A model generated the notes under the pieces. It did no database searches and had not been told where the DNA came from. It saw only the letters and a program-made list of their open reading frames with translations. The translations under genes were made by a program, and so were the position numbers. A stretch of 64,000 nt of DNA from Vombatus ursinus (Eukaryota; Chordata; Mammalia; Diprotodontia; Vombatidae): contig NW_020954551.1 in assembly GCF_900497805.2 (NCBI RefSeq), forward strand, positions 3,199,569-3,263,568, in the 5' to 3' direction. Position 1 is the first letter of the stretch, and the number at the start of each line of letters is the position of its first letter. Below, piece by piece: positions 12,668-24,345 of the stretch.

Positions 12668-12790
12668 AAGAATGGGGACAAAGGCATTTATTAAATGCTT
12701 ATGATGTGCCAGACACGGTGCTAAGCTGCTGAGGATGCAGAGACAGAAAGTGAGACAGTCCCTATTCTCAAAGAGCTTACACTTGATCGG
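12668..12790 (-). repeat. L2-type LINE 3' end, minus strand
   Basis: Plus-strand text GGCATTTATTAAATGCTTAT, GTGCCAGACACGGTGCTAAG, then CAAAGAGCTTACAC is the reverse of an L2 3' end. Confidence 0.75.
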
Positions 12791-13415
12791 GGAAGCCATC
12801 TCCTAGAGGGGAACCAGGGAGGGGTGTTCTGGAGGCCTGGACGGCAGAGGGTGACTTGAGTGTGAGTCTGAAGGTACCTGCATTGGGTGAACATGAGTTC
12901 ACCGGTTGGGAATGCACATCCCCAGGGTGGGGGCCTCTCGAAGGGTGGATGGAACACAACAACTTGGCCTTTTAATTGGTCTGCCATCTCTGCCTGAGTT
13001 TTCTAACAACTAGACCATTTTTTCTGTTGTATTCTTTACTATACAAAGCACTTTCAACATTATCCTGATTGATCTTCCTAGCAGCCCTCTGGAGAGGTAT
13101 TTTTAGCCCCTTTTACCAGTGGAGAAACTGAGTCTCACAGAGGTTAAGTGATTTGCTTAAGGTCCCCTGGCCATTCAATGTCAGAGTCAAGTTTCCTATG
13201 CCCAGGTGGATACTTCCCCCACCCCACTACACATTCAGAGGCTCCAGGTTGGTCTTAATTAGTGGTGTCTCTTTGACTTTGACTTTCTTTGCCTGTGTCT
13301 TGGAGTATGTAGCAGAGATAGAGAGCTGGCCAGGAAAACCTGGGTTCAAATCCCGCCTCTGACACATCCTGACTGTTTGACCTCGACAAATCATTTCAGT
13401 TCTCAGTGTTCTAGG

Positions 13416-13570
13416 CCAGGGGTCTCCAACTCCAATAGAATCGGATCCCTGCAGGTCACATATTGGCTTAGAAAACCACAAATTAACATTATCTATGTTG
13501 TGTTGTATTTAAACATTTAAAACGTTTCTCAGTTATTATTTTAATCTGGTTCTAGCCCCACTGGGCAGTT
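13416..13570 (+). mobile_element. Old hAT-like non-autonomous DNA transposon
   Basis: Starts CCAGGGGTCTCCAACTCC and contains CACATATTGGCTTAGAAAAC and TTTTAATCTGGTTCTAGCCC. I recall such text from an ancient amniote hAT family. The 3' terminal repeat is not clear. Confidence 0.5.
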
Positions 13571-14199
13571 CTCCAGGACAGTAACTTACTGACCTGGGAG
13601 TTTCCCTCACCTGAGAGTTTCTCTCTTCTGCCGGTGAAAACACAGGTCTCATCTTTGTGAGGCGTCTGTGGGAAGCTCAGTTGAAAGGTTTTGATGGTGC
13701 GGGAGAGTTTGATACTGTTTACGGGTTCTGAGCTTCATAGAGTACGAAGCAGGAGGGAGCTTAGTTCTGGTCTAACATGTTCATTTTACAGTTAAGGAAA
13801 CTGAGCCCCAGAGAGGGGAATGAGATATTCAGTGTCACCAGTGAACTCCAGCCTACTGTGGTGTTTCTCCTCGTCTCCTGTTCTGTTTGATGGAACAGAG
13901 GAAGCCAGCACTCCCTGTGAAGGGGTCTAAGGGATAGTTCCATCTTTGAGGTGGGTTCGAGCAGTGGGGAATGACTCAGACCCTGGAAGAGGGGAGTGAG
14001 AACGTTCCTCTCTGGTGGCCTGTCCTGAGCCTGGAGGCCTGTCCTGACACTGGAGGCCTGGGAGGCCGTGATCAGCTTTTGGCTTAGCCTCAGCCAAGAC
14101 GTCACAAGGGACTTGGTTCATGGCTGACTTGGGACGTCAGCTAAGACCTCAACCTGGTGTTTGCCCCTTAGCAGTGGCATGAAAAGATGGGCTTATAAT

Positions 14200-14375
14200 T
14201 ATACAGTGCTATAGATCAGTCATCACTAGCATTAATGTAGTGCTTTAAGGTTCACGAAGCACTTTACTTATATCATTTTATTTGATCCCTTCAGCAACCT
14301 GTGAGGTAGGTTATTACAGCTACCATTAAAACCCGTTTTACAGATGAGGAAACAGACTGAGCTAGGTTAAGTGGA
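14200..14375 (-). repeat. MIR-like CORE-SINE, minus strand
   Basis: GCTTTAAGGTTCACGAAGCA, then CAACCTGTGAGGTAGGTTAT and TTTTACAGATGAGGAAACAG read as an antisense MIR tail and CORE. Confidence 0.75.
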
Positions 14376-14466
14376 AGAAACAAGCTAGGGAACGTAGATC
14401 TCCTTTTCTCTTCCTGCGTACTCTTGGAGTAGGCACCAAATAATCCAATATGAGTTGTTGCGTCAG

Positions 14467-14790
14467 TAGACATATAGACATATTTAAACACACATTTATG
14501 TACACATACATATGTAAAATGTACACACACACATAGATTTACACACACATGGATAATATATACATACATGTATATACATACAATATATAGTTATATACAC
14601 ACATATTTGTACATACATATGCACAGTATACATTTATACATACACACATTTATACACACACGCACAATATACATATTTACATTTATACCTGTAATACAGA
14701 CATAAATACATGCATTTACATATATACACATACAATGCATACATATACACATATAGCATACATATGTATATGCACACACATATACACCTA
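14467..14790. repeat. Long CA/TA-rich simple repeat block (about 320 bp)
   Basis: An irregular alternation of ACATA, CACA and TATACA units with no dominant period. It directly precedes a minus-strand LINE 3' fragment. Confidence 0.9.
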
Positions 14791-14814
14791 TCTGTTTATT
14801 TGTAAGATCCTTTC

Positions 14815-15040
14815 TGCTTTTCAAGGATCTCTCCCCCTGCCCCCCAATCCTTCCAATGACCAAATAAACAAGTCAAGCAAAACAAATCAGCCCATTGGCT
14901 GCTTCTGAAAAGCTACGCCTCATTCTGCACCTGTTGTCCGTCACTTCCCCCTAGAAGTGGGAGGCATGCTTCTCTGTCAGTTCTCTGATATCACCGTTGG
15001 TCATTGCGTTGATCAGAGTTGTGTATATGTCTATATATTT
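14815..15040 (-). repeat. LINE (L1-like) 3' fragment, minus strand
   Basis: CAAGTCAAGCAAAACAAATC, GTGGGAGGCATGCTTC and CATTGCGTTGATCAGAGTT belong to a family that recurs at 29840-30215 and 54050-54345. I recall the text from the antisense 3' region of a marsupial LINE. Confidence 0.5.
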
Positions 15041-15859
15041 ATGGCTATATTAGCCTAAATAACTCTTCATCCTTGGGCAGTTCTTAAAGATTTAAGACAT
15101 TTGGGAAATCTAGCAGAGCCCTATGCCCAATCCCTCCTCTCTCTGTAGTCTTCTGACTTCTGTAGTCTTCTGCTTTGAGAAGGGAGGATTAGACCATTAG
15201 AGTTCCAGTTTTCCTGGACTAGAGCATGGTTTCTCTTCTGCTTGGCTTCTTTAGGAAATGCTAGCCAGCTTTATTTCAGAAGGAAGGGAAATGCCTTTCA
15301 GGCAGGTAGTTATTTCATTTAGATCCCAAACTCTAAATCTTAACCCTCGGCTGCTGATGGTGCTAAGTTGAGCTGAGAGGTAGTGTGTGCTAGGAAGATA
15401 GCCTTTGGATTTCATTAAATGCTAGTTTTCCTAGCCCCTTTTTGGGACCCAGCAATCAGAGCTTTCTAGTAATAAACACTGTGCAGTTTTCCATCAGAAA
15501 CTTCAGAGGAAATTTCTATTTTGGGACACTTGCCCTTTCATAAATACTGGTTAGGGCAACACCCAGGGAAATCAGGCATGACGAGCTATGGCGTTATAAA
15601 CTTGGTGCTTGAGGGTTTTGTCAATTAAGTTGGTGATGCCCAAGTCTGGGGGCTGTCAGCCTGCAGGCCATGGCATTATAGCCGCAGATCTGTGGGTGTG
15701 TTTCATAAAATGACTTGGTGTGAATATAAACCATCTGTCAACTGAATAAATAATGTCTCCCATATGCTTTACGGTTTTTTCGATGTCTGTTGATGCTGTT
15801 GTGATGAATAAAATACCAATTCACTTGTGTTACTGAATTCATAGTAGCTCTTTTGTCTT

Positions 15860-16160
15860 TTAATTTTTATTTATTTTTTAAAAGTTTTATTGAAGAATTT
15901 TAAAGGAGAGAAAATAAGTTAATATTTTCCAACAGTTAATTAAAACCTACGGATAAAGGGACAGTAACGGGCAATGGATTCAGCTTGCTGACCTTCTAAG
16001 TCTCCCACCTTTCTCCTGAAAGAAAGGAAGCCTGTTTTGTGGTCTGTTTTTAAATTGTTGCAGTCATAATGTGTATCTTTCTTTAGTTTCTACTTTTTTC
16101 TGCTTTGCATCAGTTCATGCAAGTCTTCCCATGTTTCTGTCCTGTTTCCTCATTTTTTAA
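15860..16160 (-). repeat. LINE (L1-like) 3' fragment, minus strand
   Basis: TTTTATTGAAGAATTTTAAA near the start and GCATCAGTTCATGCAAGTCT with TTCCCATGTTTCTGT at the end match the same LINE family seen at 29840-30215. Confidence 0.45.
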
Positions 16161-16329
16161 TGATATTACTGGTGCTACTGCTATCAAGTGAGGTCTTCTT
16201 ACATAAAGAGTTTTGGAATGGGTGGTAGCCAAGCTTTCACTTTTTCTTCTTGTTTTCTTAATTCTCCACCAAAGCCAGTGTTAAACCTATTTGACAGTTA
16301 ACTATCTCAATATTCCTTTCTACTCTGTC

Positions 16330-16482
16330 TGTGTCTTGTAAGTACAGTTATTTGCAAAGCATCTCCCCCATTCAAAAGTGATTTGGAGAGCACAGACTGT
16401 TTTTGCCTTTCTTTATATCCCCAGCACTTTACACAGGGTCTGGCACATAATTAGATGGCTTAATAAATGCTGGTTGATGGAC
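16330..16482 (+). repeat. L2-type LINE 3' end
   Basis: TTTATATCCCCAGCACTTTA and GGCTTAATAAATGCTGGTTG end the fragment. Confidence 0.7.
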
Positions 16483-17159
16483 CTACTGGTTCCAAAGCCC
16501 TGGTAAATGTTATTGAAGCCATTTGGTTTCTTTGTGATTTTCCTAAATCATGAAAGCACTCTGACATCAACATAACCACTAGTCTCTGGATAACTTTGGT
16601 TACCTAGGGTTACTAAGTTCCTTTGGTTACTTAGGATTGAATTTTATTGCTACAAACTTAATATGCATAGGAGTCATATTTTTCCTGCATGAATAGGTAG
16701 GTCAAATGAAATAGATGACTAATGCCTATTGTCCAGGTGCCATGTATAATTGGATGGACAGCTTAGAGGGCTTATTCCTCAGTCAGACAAACACTGCAGA
16801 TGGACAAAGATTTTGGCTCCGATTTGAACAGGATGAGGAGAGAGGACTGGATTGTTTGGGAATGACAGAGCTCTTTTAATGACCCCAACTTTGCCCTAAA
16901 ACAAAGACCTGTCTTTGAAACTTGAAAAGTCTTCCCATGATGTTATATTGCTGTGAGAGTCATGTCAAGAATTGATGTTGAGATCATCCAAAGGGCAATG
17001 GGGTGGCAGGAGGTGGGTGTGAGCAGCCTTCAATACCTCCCATTACAGAGCAGAAATTAATTAGGAGAAGTGGTATATATGATGGAGAAAGACGGGCCAG
17101 TACCATGATGAGAGCAAGGTGGTCACCAGAAGAAGACCTGCTACTCTAGGTGCTCTTTT

Positions 17160-17345
17160 CCTTCTTGAAGGTTCTGGTCACATGTCATTCTTTCCAGAGT
17201 CTTTCTGATACCTCTTGTGGTTAGTATTCATTTCATCTAAAATACCTTAAAAATGTTTCTCTATCCTCCCACTCCAGTTGAATGCAAGTTTCTTGAGGGC
17301 AAGGAAGATTTTACATCTTGTCTTTGTATGCTGTGCATATGGTAC
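17160..17345 (+). repeat. L2-type LINE 3' fragment
   Basis: GCAAGTTTCTTGAGGGCAAG and TCTTGTCTTTGTATGCTGTG; the terminal part is degraded and passes into a short MIR-like tail at 17355-17430. Confidence 0.6.
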
Positions 17346-17523
17346 ATGTGAACAATGGAAAAATGAGAGGCTGGACTAGCGGGGCCTTTGAGGTCCCTTC
17401 TGGCTCCAAATCTATGATCCTGTGATCTTGCTATGTGTTCCTACATTCAACCATTTCCTTTCCTTTCATTTATATTTGTCTTTCTTTTAAAACACCATTT
17501 TTATTACATGTACCCCAATTAAA

Positions 17524-17757
17524 AAGCAGCATAGTGGATAGCACCAGGAGGACCTGAGTTCAAATCCTACTTAGGATCCTCTGTTACCCTGAGCAAATCA
17601 CTTAGACCTCTCCCAGCCTCAATTTCCTCATCTGTAAAATGAGGATAATAATAATACCTATTTCCAGGTGTTGTTGTGAAACTTAAACCTTAAAGCACTA
17701 CATAAATGCTATCATCATCATAAATAATAATAATGATAATAATAATAACAATTAATA
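17524..17757 (+). repeat. MIR-type CORE-SINE with ATC/AAT tail
   Basis: Head GCAGCATAGTGGATAGCACC, B box GAGTTCAAATCCTACTTAGG and CORE CATCTGTAAAATGAGGATAA lead to the tail CCTTAAAGCACTACATAAAT. The tail has grown into an (ATC)n/(AAT)n microsatellite at 17711-17750. Confidence 0.85.
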
Positions 17758-18329
17758 TTGTTTCTTTCTCCCTTTTCTCTCCTCCATCCTTTGGGAAGGA
17801 AAAAGAAAAACAAACCTCTTGTAACAGGTACACATGGTTGGGCAAAGCAAACCAGCCATGTCCAAAAGTGGAGGTGCCACTTATCATGTTCTTACTACCA
17901 CCATGATGAAAACGCTGTCATTGATTCAGCCATTCTCCATGTAACAGGCACACCTACTGGTGTCCCGGCTAGTGTTGGTATCTTATGTGATAATAGAGGA
18001 GAGGGTATTGAATGCTATGCTTATGACTTGGCCTGATATCAACTCCAGTAGTAAATCACTGGGCTCAGGGAAGTGACAAAATTTCAAGTCTCATCAAGCC
18101 TACTCATTAATTTGCACGTTGTGATTATAGTCTTCTTGGCTCAGAACCATGGGAAGTGGGACAATGAAAAGCAGTGGTGGGGACTCAGTAGTCCCGCATC
18201 AAGTTTATGTTTGGGCTTATTAGCAGAGTCTGAGGGTGGTAATAGGACAACTCTATGGTCAGTCTTGTGGCAGGAATGGAAGACTAAAAATAGGAACACT
18301 GGCTTACCGGTGTTGGAAGGCAGCAAGTC

Positions 18330-18545
18330 TGTGGAAAAGGGTTTGGAGTCAGAAGGTCCGAGTTCAAATCCTAGCTCTGCCCATCTTACCTATGTAACCT
18401 TGGGAAAAGCGTTGCATCTCTCTGGGCCTAGAAAATCAACCGTATGGAAATATAATCGCCAAAATATTAAAAAAAGTTTAGGGACCCACGGTTAAGAACC
18501 TTTGGGGTGATCTCTGAGGTCTCTTGTAGCTCTGAGTCTATGATT
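18330..18545 (+). repeat. MIR-like SINE interrupted by a DNA-transposon end
   Basis: B box GAGTTCAAATCCTAGCTCTG and a tail AGGTCTCTTGTAGCTCTGAG flank a foreign stretch at about 18440-18503 that ends in CCCACGGTTAAGAACC. Confidence 0.6.
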
Positions 18546-19404
18546 TTTTGGCTTTTACTAAGATCCTCTTTAGACCTATCAAGATAAATGAAATACTGGA
18601 ATTCTCTCTCTTGATAATGTTGTATACATGTGAATTAGAATTCGGTACTGAATCATTCAGCTTGAAACTCAGTTAAACGGTTAGATAATCAGAGGCTAAA
18701 AATCTTGCTCTGCTATGTTTCTGCTTGATTAAGACAGCTGCAGCACCTAGAGAAGGCCCCATATTTAGACTTGTACTCCAGAGACTTGGATGGATTCTTC
18801 TTGGTGTGATATTAATTTTCCAGTTCACCTCAAGCTGGTAGGCTATGATTTGGAACAATATTGGTGACTTATGTTTAGCAGCTGTATGACCTGGCTTGGA
18901 GGCCAGTTCATTTTTCCAAAATGAACCCCACTTCTTGGCTGAGTTGGGGAAGAGTTATTATAGTTGGGCGATAAAGTGGAAAGAGCTGGAGTCAGAGTCA
19001 GAGGACCTGGGTTACCTTACTGCGTGTGTGACCTTGGCAAAGTCACAGCCTCACTGGTCTTCAATTTCTTCATCCATAAAATGAGGAAGTTGGACCGTGT
19101 GGTTCTTCCACCTCTGCTCCATGACTCACTATGAGTCATTGGATTATTTGTGAAATAAGGATGATGATTTTAAACTAGGACTGACTCTGTTCTTACCAAA
19201 ATGTAAACTGGAAGCGCTCTTACAGTCTCCCCCTCGTGGTGGTCACTCACATTTGTCTTTTCATCGGATTCCGTAGGTGAAATGCGAATCGGGTGTGACC
19301 CATCGTCTTTATTTTCTTGGGCAAGAATCCCGAATACTGGAGGCTGTGGCTGCCCTACAGTGATTCATGAATGTATTTGTAGCACAAGTTAAGTAGTAAT
19401 AGCT

Positions 19405-19636
19405 GAGGGTAGAAAGTGTGACAGGTTTTGAGTCGCAGGATTTGGGTTCAAATCATGACTGTCTTACAAGTCAGTTCACTTTTTTGGCCTTTAGTTTCCT
19501 CATATGAAATGAGTTCCTAGCTCAGGGCTTGATACATACATGACAGGTCCTTAAGACACGGCTGTGGATTGATTGAATGAAGGAGTTGGACTAAATGATC
19601 TCCTCAGGTCCCTTGAGGCTCTGCATCTATGACCTG
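19405..19636 (+). repeat. MIR-like SINE with an embedded L2-like tail piece
   Basis: GGTTCAAATCATGACTGTCT and CCTTTAGTTTCCTCATATGA give the SINE. GACAGGTCCTTAAGACACGG resembles an L2 tail lying before the SINE's own tail AGGTCCCTTGAGGCTCTGCA. Confidence 0.55.
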
Positions 19637-19659
19637 TGGATTCCTGAATTTTATTTACA

Positions 19660-19745
19660 TACACACGTGTGTGTAGATGAAATTTATATTAAGATGCATA
19701 AATACATAGGTGTACACATGNNNNNNNNNNATAGACATACACACA
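19660..19745. repeat. CA/TA microsatellite containing an assembly gap
   Basis: ACATACACACGTGTGTGTAG before and ATAGACATACACACATTC after a run of exactly ten N (19721-19730). The gap is probably a placeholder for unresolved repeat length. Confidence 0.9.
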
Positions 19746-20247
19746 TTCTTGTCTTTAGATATGCCGGGATTATGTTATTTGAAAAGACATTTCTTGGAAT
19801 AGCTAGTTTTTCCTTTTTGTAATCCCATTTTGCCGAGTCTTGGAGTAAGGACATAGAAATTGACTTATTTCTATTTGGACCTGCCATGTCTGTGGAGGTG
19901 AATCTCTTCACTGATGGCTTCTCATCCTGGGTAATTCCTGTCTCAGGCTTCCCATGAATCTTCCACAGGGGATCCACCCAACACACGGGGAGAGTGCTCC
20001 CTCTGGTTCTCTTACTACTTAAGACCACTTGCATAGCATTCAGACTGTCTGTCCTTTGAGTCTCTTCACTACATGGCCCGATCACCTCCTTTTCTAGTCC
20101 TGCATGTCTTCAGTGATCCTTCCCTTCTTAGGAATGTATGTTCTCCAAGTAGCTTTCCATTGAACTTTGAGTTACTTGTCATAGGGATTCTTCCAAGATG
20201 GCAGTGTTCCATGATTTACCAGCCAGTTGCTTTGCTAAGGAGGGGGG

Positions 20248-20515
20248 CATGACATGGTGGGAAGAGTGTTGGGCTTGGAATCAGAAAGACCTGGGTTTGA
20301 GGCTCACCTTGAACGCTTATTAGCTTTGTGACCATGTACAAATTCATAAACCCATACACAAGTGCGTTTCTTCATCTGTCACATAGGGAATCATAATGCC
20401 CACAGTATAACAAGGTCTACTTTGCAGGATTATCTTGATGTTCAAGTGAGATCAAGTCTATAAAGTCAAACTTGGAACGCTATTGCTCTTATTAACCTAC
20501 TGGTGTTAGTGAGAT
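20248..20515 (+). repeat. MIR-like CORE-SINE
   Basis: CATGGTGGGAAGAGTGTTGG, then CTTATTAGCTTTGTGACC and CTTCATCTGTCACATAGGGA. The 3' part is diverged. Confidence 0.7.
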
Positions 20516-21367
20516 GAGTAGTTGGGGATCATTGGAGATGTCAGGCAGCAGCACTTTGGACCCACTTGGTAATCCAGCTTGATAAGGAGAACTGGGGCGG
20601 ACTATGGGGAAAACCATGAGGGAGTCCTTTATAAGATGTCTAGTTATCCCCTCCTAGGGATGGTTGGGAGGACAAAATTATATATTGTAATCAAAACTCT
20701 ACAAATCCCTGTGTAAACGTCAATGACTTTCCAGTGCTCAGTTAAATTTCGTTCAGTGCTTTGGTCCTGGGTGGGGGCTGCATCAACTGACAAAATCTCT
20801 CACAGCCTCCTTTCTCTCTCATGTCTGTCCCCGAGCTTTAGTAAACTAATCACTAAGTCCACTCGAGTCTATAAAATCTTATTACTGTAATTAGCCAACC
20901 TTGACAGGAGCATAATGAAACGCTTCATTTTTAAGATGAGGGAGGTTCTCATTGTAGGAGTGTCCTTATGGGGTATGGGAGGTCAGGTTGGTACCTGAAA
21001 TGTGGCTTAGATTTAGAAGGAGAGAACCTTCCTTGGAACCCTGCTTTTTCTGTGTGTGAACCTAGGCCAGTCTCCAGTTTCTAATCTGGAAAATGAGGGG
21101 CCTCTGAGGTGGCTTTCAGGTCTAAGTCAGGGATGCTTTCTGAGCCTATGAGCTGTGAGCTAAGGAGCCCCCAGGAATGTGGAAAGAGACCTCCTGAAAG
21201 GTCCCAGTTACTGCTGGAATGAAAGAACTATTCATTAGTGCAGCACTGCGGGGAGAGAGTGTCGTTTCTTTTAAGGAAACTCTTGTGGTTAATTTCCAAG
21301 TTTGGACTCCCACCTTGAAACAGAAATACTGCATATCATGTATTTCAGGATGCAGTGGTATGAACCT

Positions 21368-21400
21368 CTGTGTGTGTGTGTGTGTGTGTGTGCGCGCGCA
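21368..21400. repeat. (TG)n(CG)n microsatellite
   Basis: TG units pass into four GC units (GCGCGCGC), an unusual CpG run for a mammalian intron. Confidence 0.95.
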
Positions 21401-21659
21401 TTCAAAGATTTATCACCAACGTATCACCAACATTTTATCACCGATACTTGCACAACTTTTTTTAGAGCAATCTTTGTCGACTAGCAGGTATAGTGTCTTA
21501 CAAGTTTTATAATTTGATTTTGAGAAATACTTGATTTAGGACTTAGTTTTGGAACTCTAAACTGCATGTGGATTTGACTCGCCTTTCTCCCACTGCTCCC
21601 TTCTTTTCCTTCTCCCCTCCTTACCCCATCTCAGAGTCTTAAATGTGTTCAGCCCTAAA

Positions 21660-21870
21660 TAATTAGCATACAATCCAAGATTGGGAGCTGGAGGGGACCT
21701 CAGAGATCCCCTTGTTCAACTTCCTCTTTTTGTCAAAAAGGAAACTGAGGCAGAGAGAGGTTTAAGTGACTTGCCCAGGATCACACAATAGTAAGTGATA
21801 AGATCTGGATTTAGGCCCAGGCCTCTGCCTCCAAATCCACTGATCTTTTCACCTATCAAACTGCATAGAA
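21660..21870 (-). repeat. MIR-like CORE-SINE, minus strand
   Basis: CAAAAAGGAAACTGAGGCAG and AAGTGACTTGCCCAGGATCA in antisense order, with a GGAGGGGACCTCAGAGATCC tail. Confidence 0.75.
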
Positions 21871-21937
21871 ACACTTAAAAAAATGAGTCCAGATTTTCTA
21901 GATTGCTTCTTCTCCTTGCCTACTACCCTTCCCCCAC

Positions 21938-22184
21938 GTTGTTGTTGTTTCGTCGTTTCAGTCGTGTCTGACTCTTCCTAACTCCATTTGGAGTTTTCTT
22001 GGCAGAAATACAGGAGTGGTTTGCCATTTCCTTCTCCAGATCATTTTACAGATGAGGAAACTGAGGCAAACAGGGTGAAATGACTTGCCTAGTGTCACCC
22101 AGGTAGTAAGTTTCTGAGGCTGAATTGAACTCAGGTCTTCCTGACTCCTGTGCTATATTCACTGAGCCACCTAGCTATCCACCC
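21938..22184 (-). repeat. MAR1 CORE-SINE, minus strand, near full length
   Basis: RTE-type tail in antisense (GTTGTTGTTGTTTCGTCG, TGTCTGACTCTTCC, GAGTTTTCTTGGCAGAAATA), CORE (CAGATGAGGAAACTGAGGCA), then the tRNA-like head ending CTGAGCCACCTAGCTATCC. Confidence 0.88.
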
Positions 22185-22884
22185 TTCCACCATCCCACAT
22201 GGAAAAAAAATTCAGGAATCTAATTTCTTTACTCAAACATTTTTGGAAAAGCCAAAGGGGAGTGGAAAATAATCTAACCTGGAATTTCTAACTCTTTGAC
22301 ACAGAGTAACTCCCAAGTAATCAACAACCCATTTAAAAAAGTTTCTAATTTGAAAAAATTCAGTATAGTTCCCCGGGAAATTGGGGAAGAGGAAGTATCA
22401 CATCCTGTGGGATTAATTTATCAGGCTTGAGTAGGGTGGGGTGGGCAGAGTGGACTCCCTGCTGAGGGGACCAGTATTTACACAGTCATTCCCCTCCCCC
22501 TTGCACCCCTGGATGACGTGGAATGTATACAATGACAGCCTGGTGGGAAGTGCTTTGTAGGCCTTCAATAAAGTACCAGGGCAACATCAGCTGTGATTAT
22601 TGTTATTGGAACTGAAGCGTATGCAAGGTGTTTATCATCACCATATTGCAGTATCACCCACACATACAGAAGGTATCACACCTGGGAATTTAAAGGTGGA
22701 AACTGTGCTTTTCCCTTCCTCTCTCCTCCCTGCCCACCCCCCACCCCCCCCAAAAAAGAAGAAGTTCATAGGGAGAAGCTTTGTAGCTAATTGTGCTCTT
22801 TGGAAACTACTAAATTTTCAAAAATCTTTTGTATTGTCAGCTAATTGGTTAGAATGCTAAAAAATAAAATTGGCAACCTCTAGT

Positions 22885-22985
22885 ATGAGGGCAGGGGCCG
22901 TGTTTTTGCTGTAGTTTTTGCCCAGGGCTTAGCAGTGCCTAGCACATATTGCTTCATAAATGCTTTTTGATTGATGGATTTTTCC
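22885..22985 (+). repeat. L2-type LINE 3' end
   Basis: GAGGGCAGGGGCCGTGTTTT, then CAGTGCCTAGCACATATTGC and TTTTTGATTGATGG. Confidence 0.7.
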
Positions 22986-23976
22986 ACACTGTCCACGTGG
23001 GGCTGTATTCCAGATAAATAATCCTTCTCGTATGCAGCTCTGTAGGAGCAGGTAGAGGCCGTTGGGTGCCACCCTGGAATGACTAAGGCATTTTGGAATG
23101 GGCCTAGTGACTGGTGGCCCTATACATGGGGCACTTGAAGCAGAAATGCCAGCTCCAGCTGCGTGTGTGTGGTCTATTCTTTGAACACAGCTGATTGCCA
23201 GAGTTCTTATTCTTGTTCAAATGAGGGTTTGAGCTGGACTATACAGTTAGGCCCCCAGGGAGCAGGGAACAAAGGTCTTGTGTGAATCTCTGGATGGTCG
23301 GATCTTTACTGCTGGAAGGGACCTCAGGGTCTAGGTTCTCTGTCCAGTTCCATGATTTTACAGGCAAGAGAAGTGAATTTCCCAAGCTCGTTTGGAGTTA
23401 ATAGCACAATTAGAATTGGAATCCAAGTCTCAGTTCATTATCTGCTTTCTCTTCATTGATATTTTGGCTCAGAATGCAGTTTTTCAGTTTCTCAAACATT
23501 GCACTCCTCCAAAACATGACGCCGTGTTTGATGCCAGAAATACTAAGACGTAAATGAAAACCCACCCTCTGGGGCTTTCCGTGTTAGAAATTATCTGAGA
23601 CTTTCTGGGTAAAATCGTAGGAACAGAGATTCAGAGCTGGAAGGGACCTAGGAATTCAGTTAGTCCAACTCTCATTTTAAATGAAGAGATCAAGGCCTAG
23701 GGACTTGTCCAGGGTCCCACAGATTGTTAAGCCATAGAGGAGAAATCTAACCCTGGGTCCTCTGGCTTCAAATCTAGCTTTCTTTCCACTGCTTTGGAAA
23801 TGTTACAATATGCTTTAATCCTAATTGAAATGATGCGCAGTCATCTGGTAAGATGTCTTTGTCTGCTCTTCTCGGGTCTTAGATTTTATCTAAGTCCGCT
23901 TTGGACTAGTGGAGACAAGGATATTCCAGCGCTTAGCACAGTGTTGGTGCTTAACTAATATTGATTGATTGATTCC

Positions 23977-24345
23977 TTTTGTCTTTGATGCTGATTGATG
24001 TGAGGATATTGTTTATTCCTAAGGATTATTTCATTAAGCCATAGCTTTGTTGAATATGGTAGATTCTGGCCAAATGGGCTGGTTGGAATTCTAAAGGATT
24101 TGTGTTGAAGAATGAATGACCTTAGGCCTCTCTAGTTCTTTGGATTATTTTGGAGACAAAGATGTTACTTTTGTCTGATACTGACTGGTCCGGGATATTG
24201 TATGTTCCTAAGGAATAGTTCATACAGCAATAGCTTTATGCAATATGGCGGATTCCAGTAGATTCAGCCCAATTGGATCAGTTGGAATCATTAAGGATCT
24301 GTGTTGAAGAATGAATGAACTTAGGCATCCCTTGTTCCTTCTTTC
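23977..24345 (+). repeat. Diverged tandem duplication abutting the exon 2 acceptor
   Basis: Two copies of about 175 bp, offset by about 190 bp: roughly 23977-24150 and 24169-24345. Matching landmarks in order are TTTGTCT, GGATATTG then TATTCCTAAGG/TGTTCCTAAGG, ATAGCTTT, AATATGG and GTTGGAAT. The longest shared run is TGTGTTGAAGAATGAATGA followed by CTTAGGC. The second copy runs almost into the polypyrimidine tract of exon 2. Confidence 0.85.

Noticed and set aside
18073-18495. 140-codon plus-strand open frame
   Set aside because: It crosses the MIR at 18330-18545 and the transposon end, so it cannot be a conserved gene.
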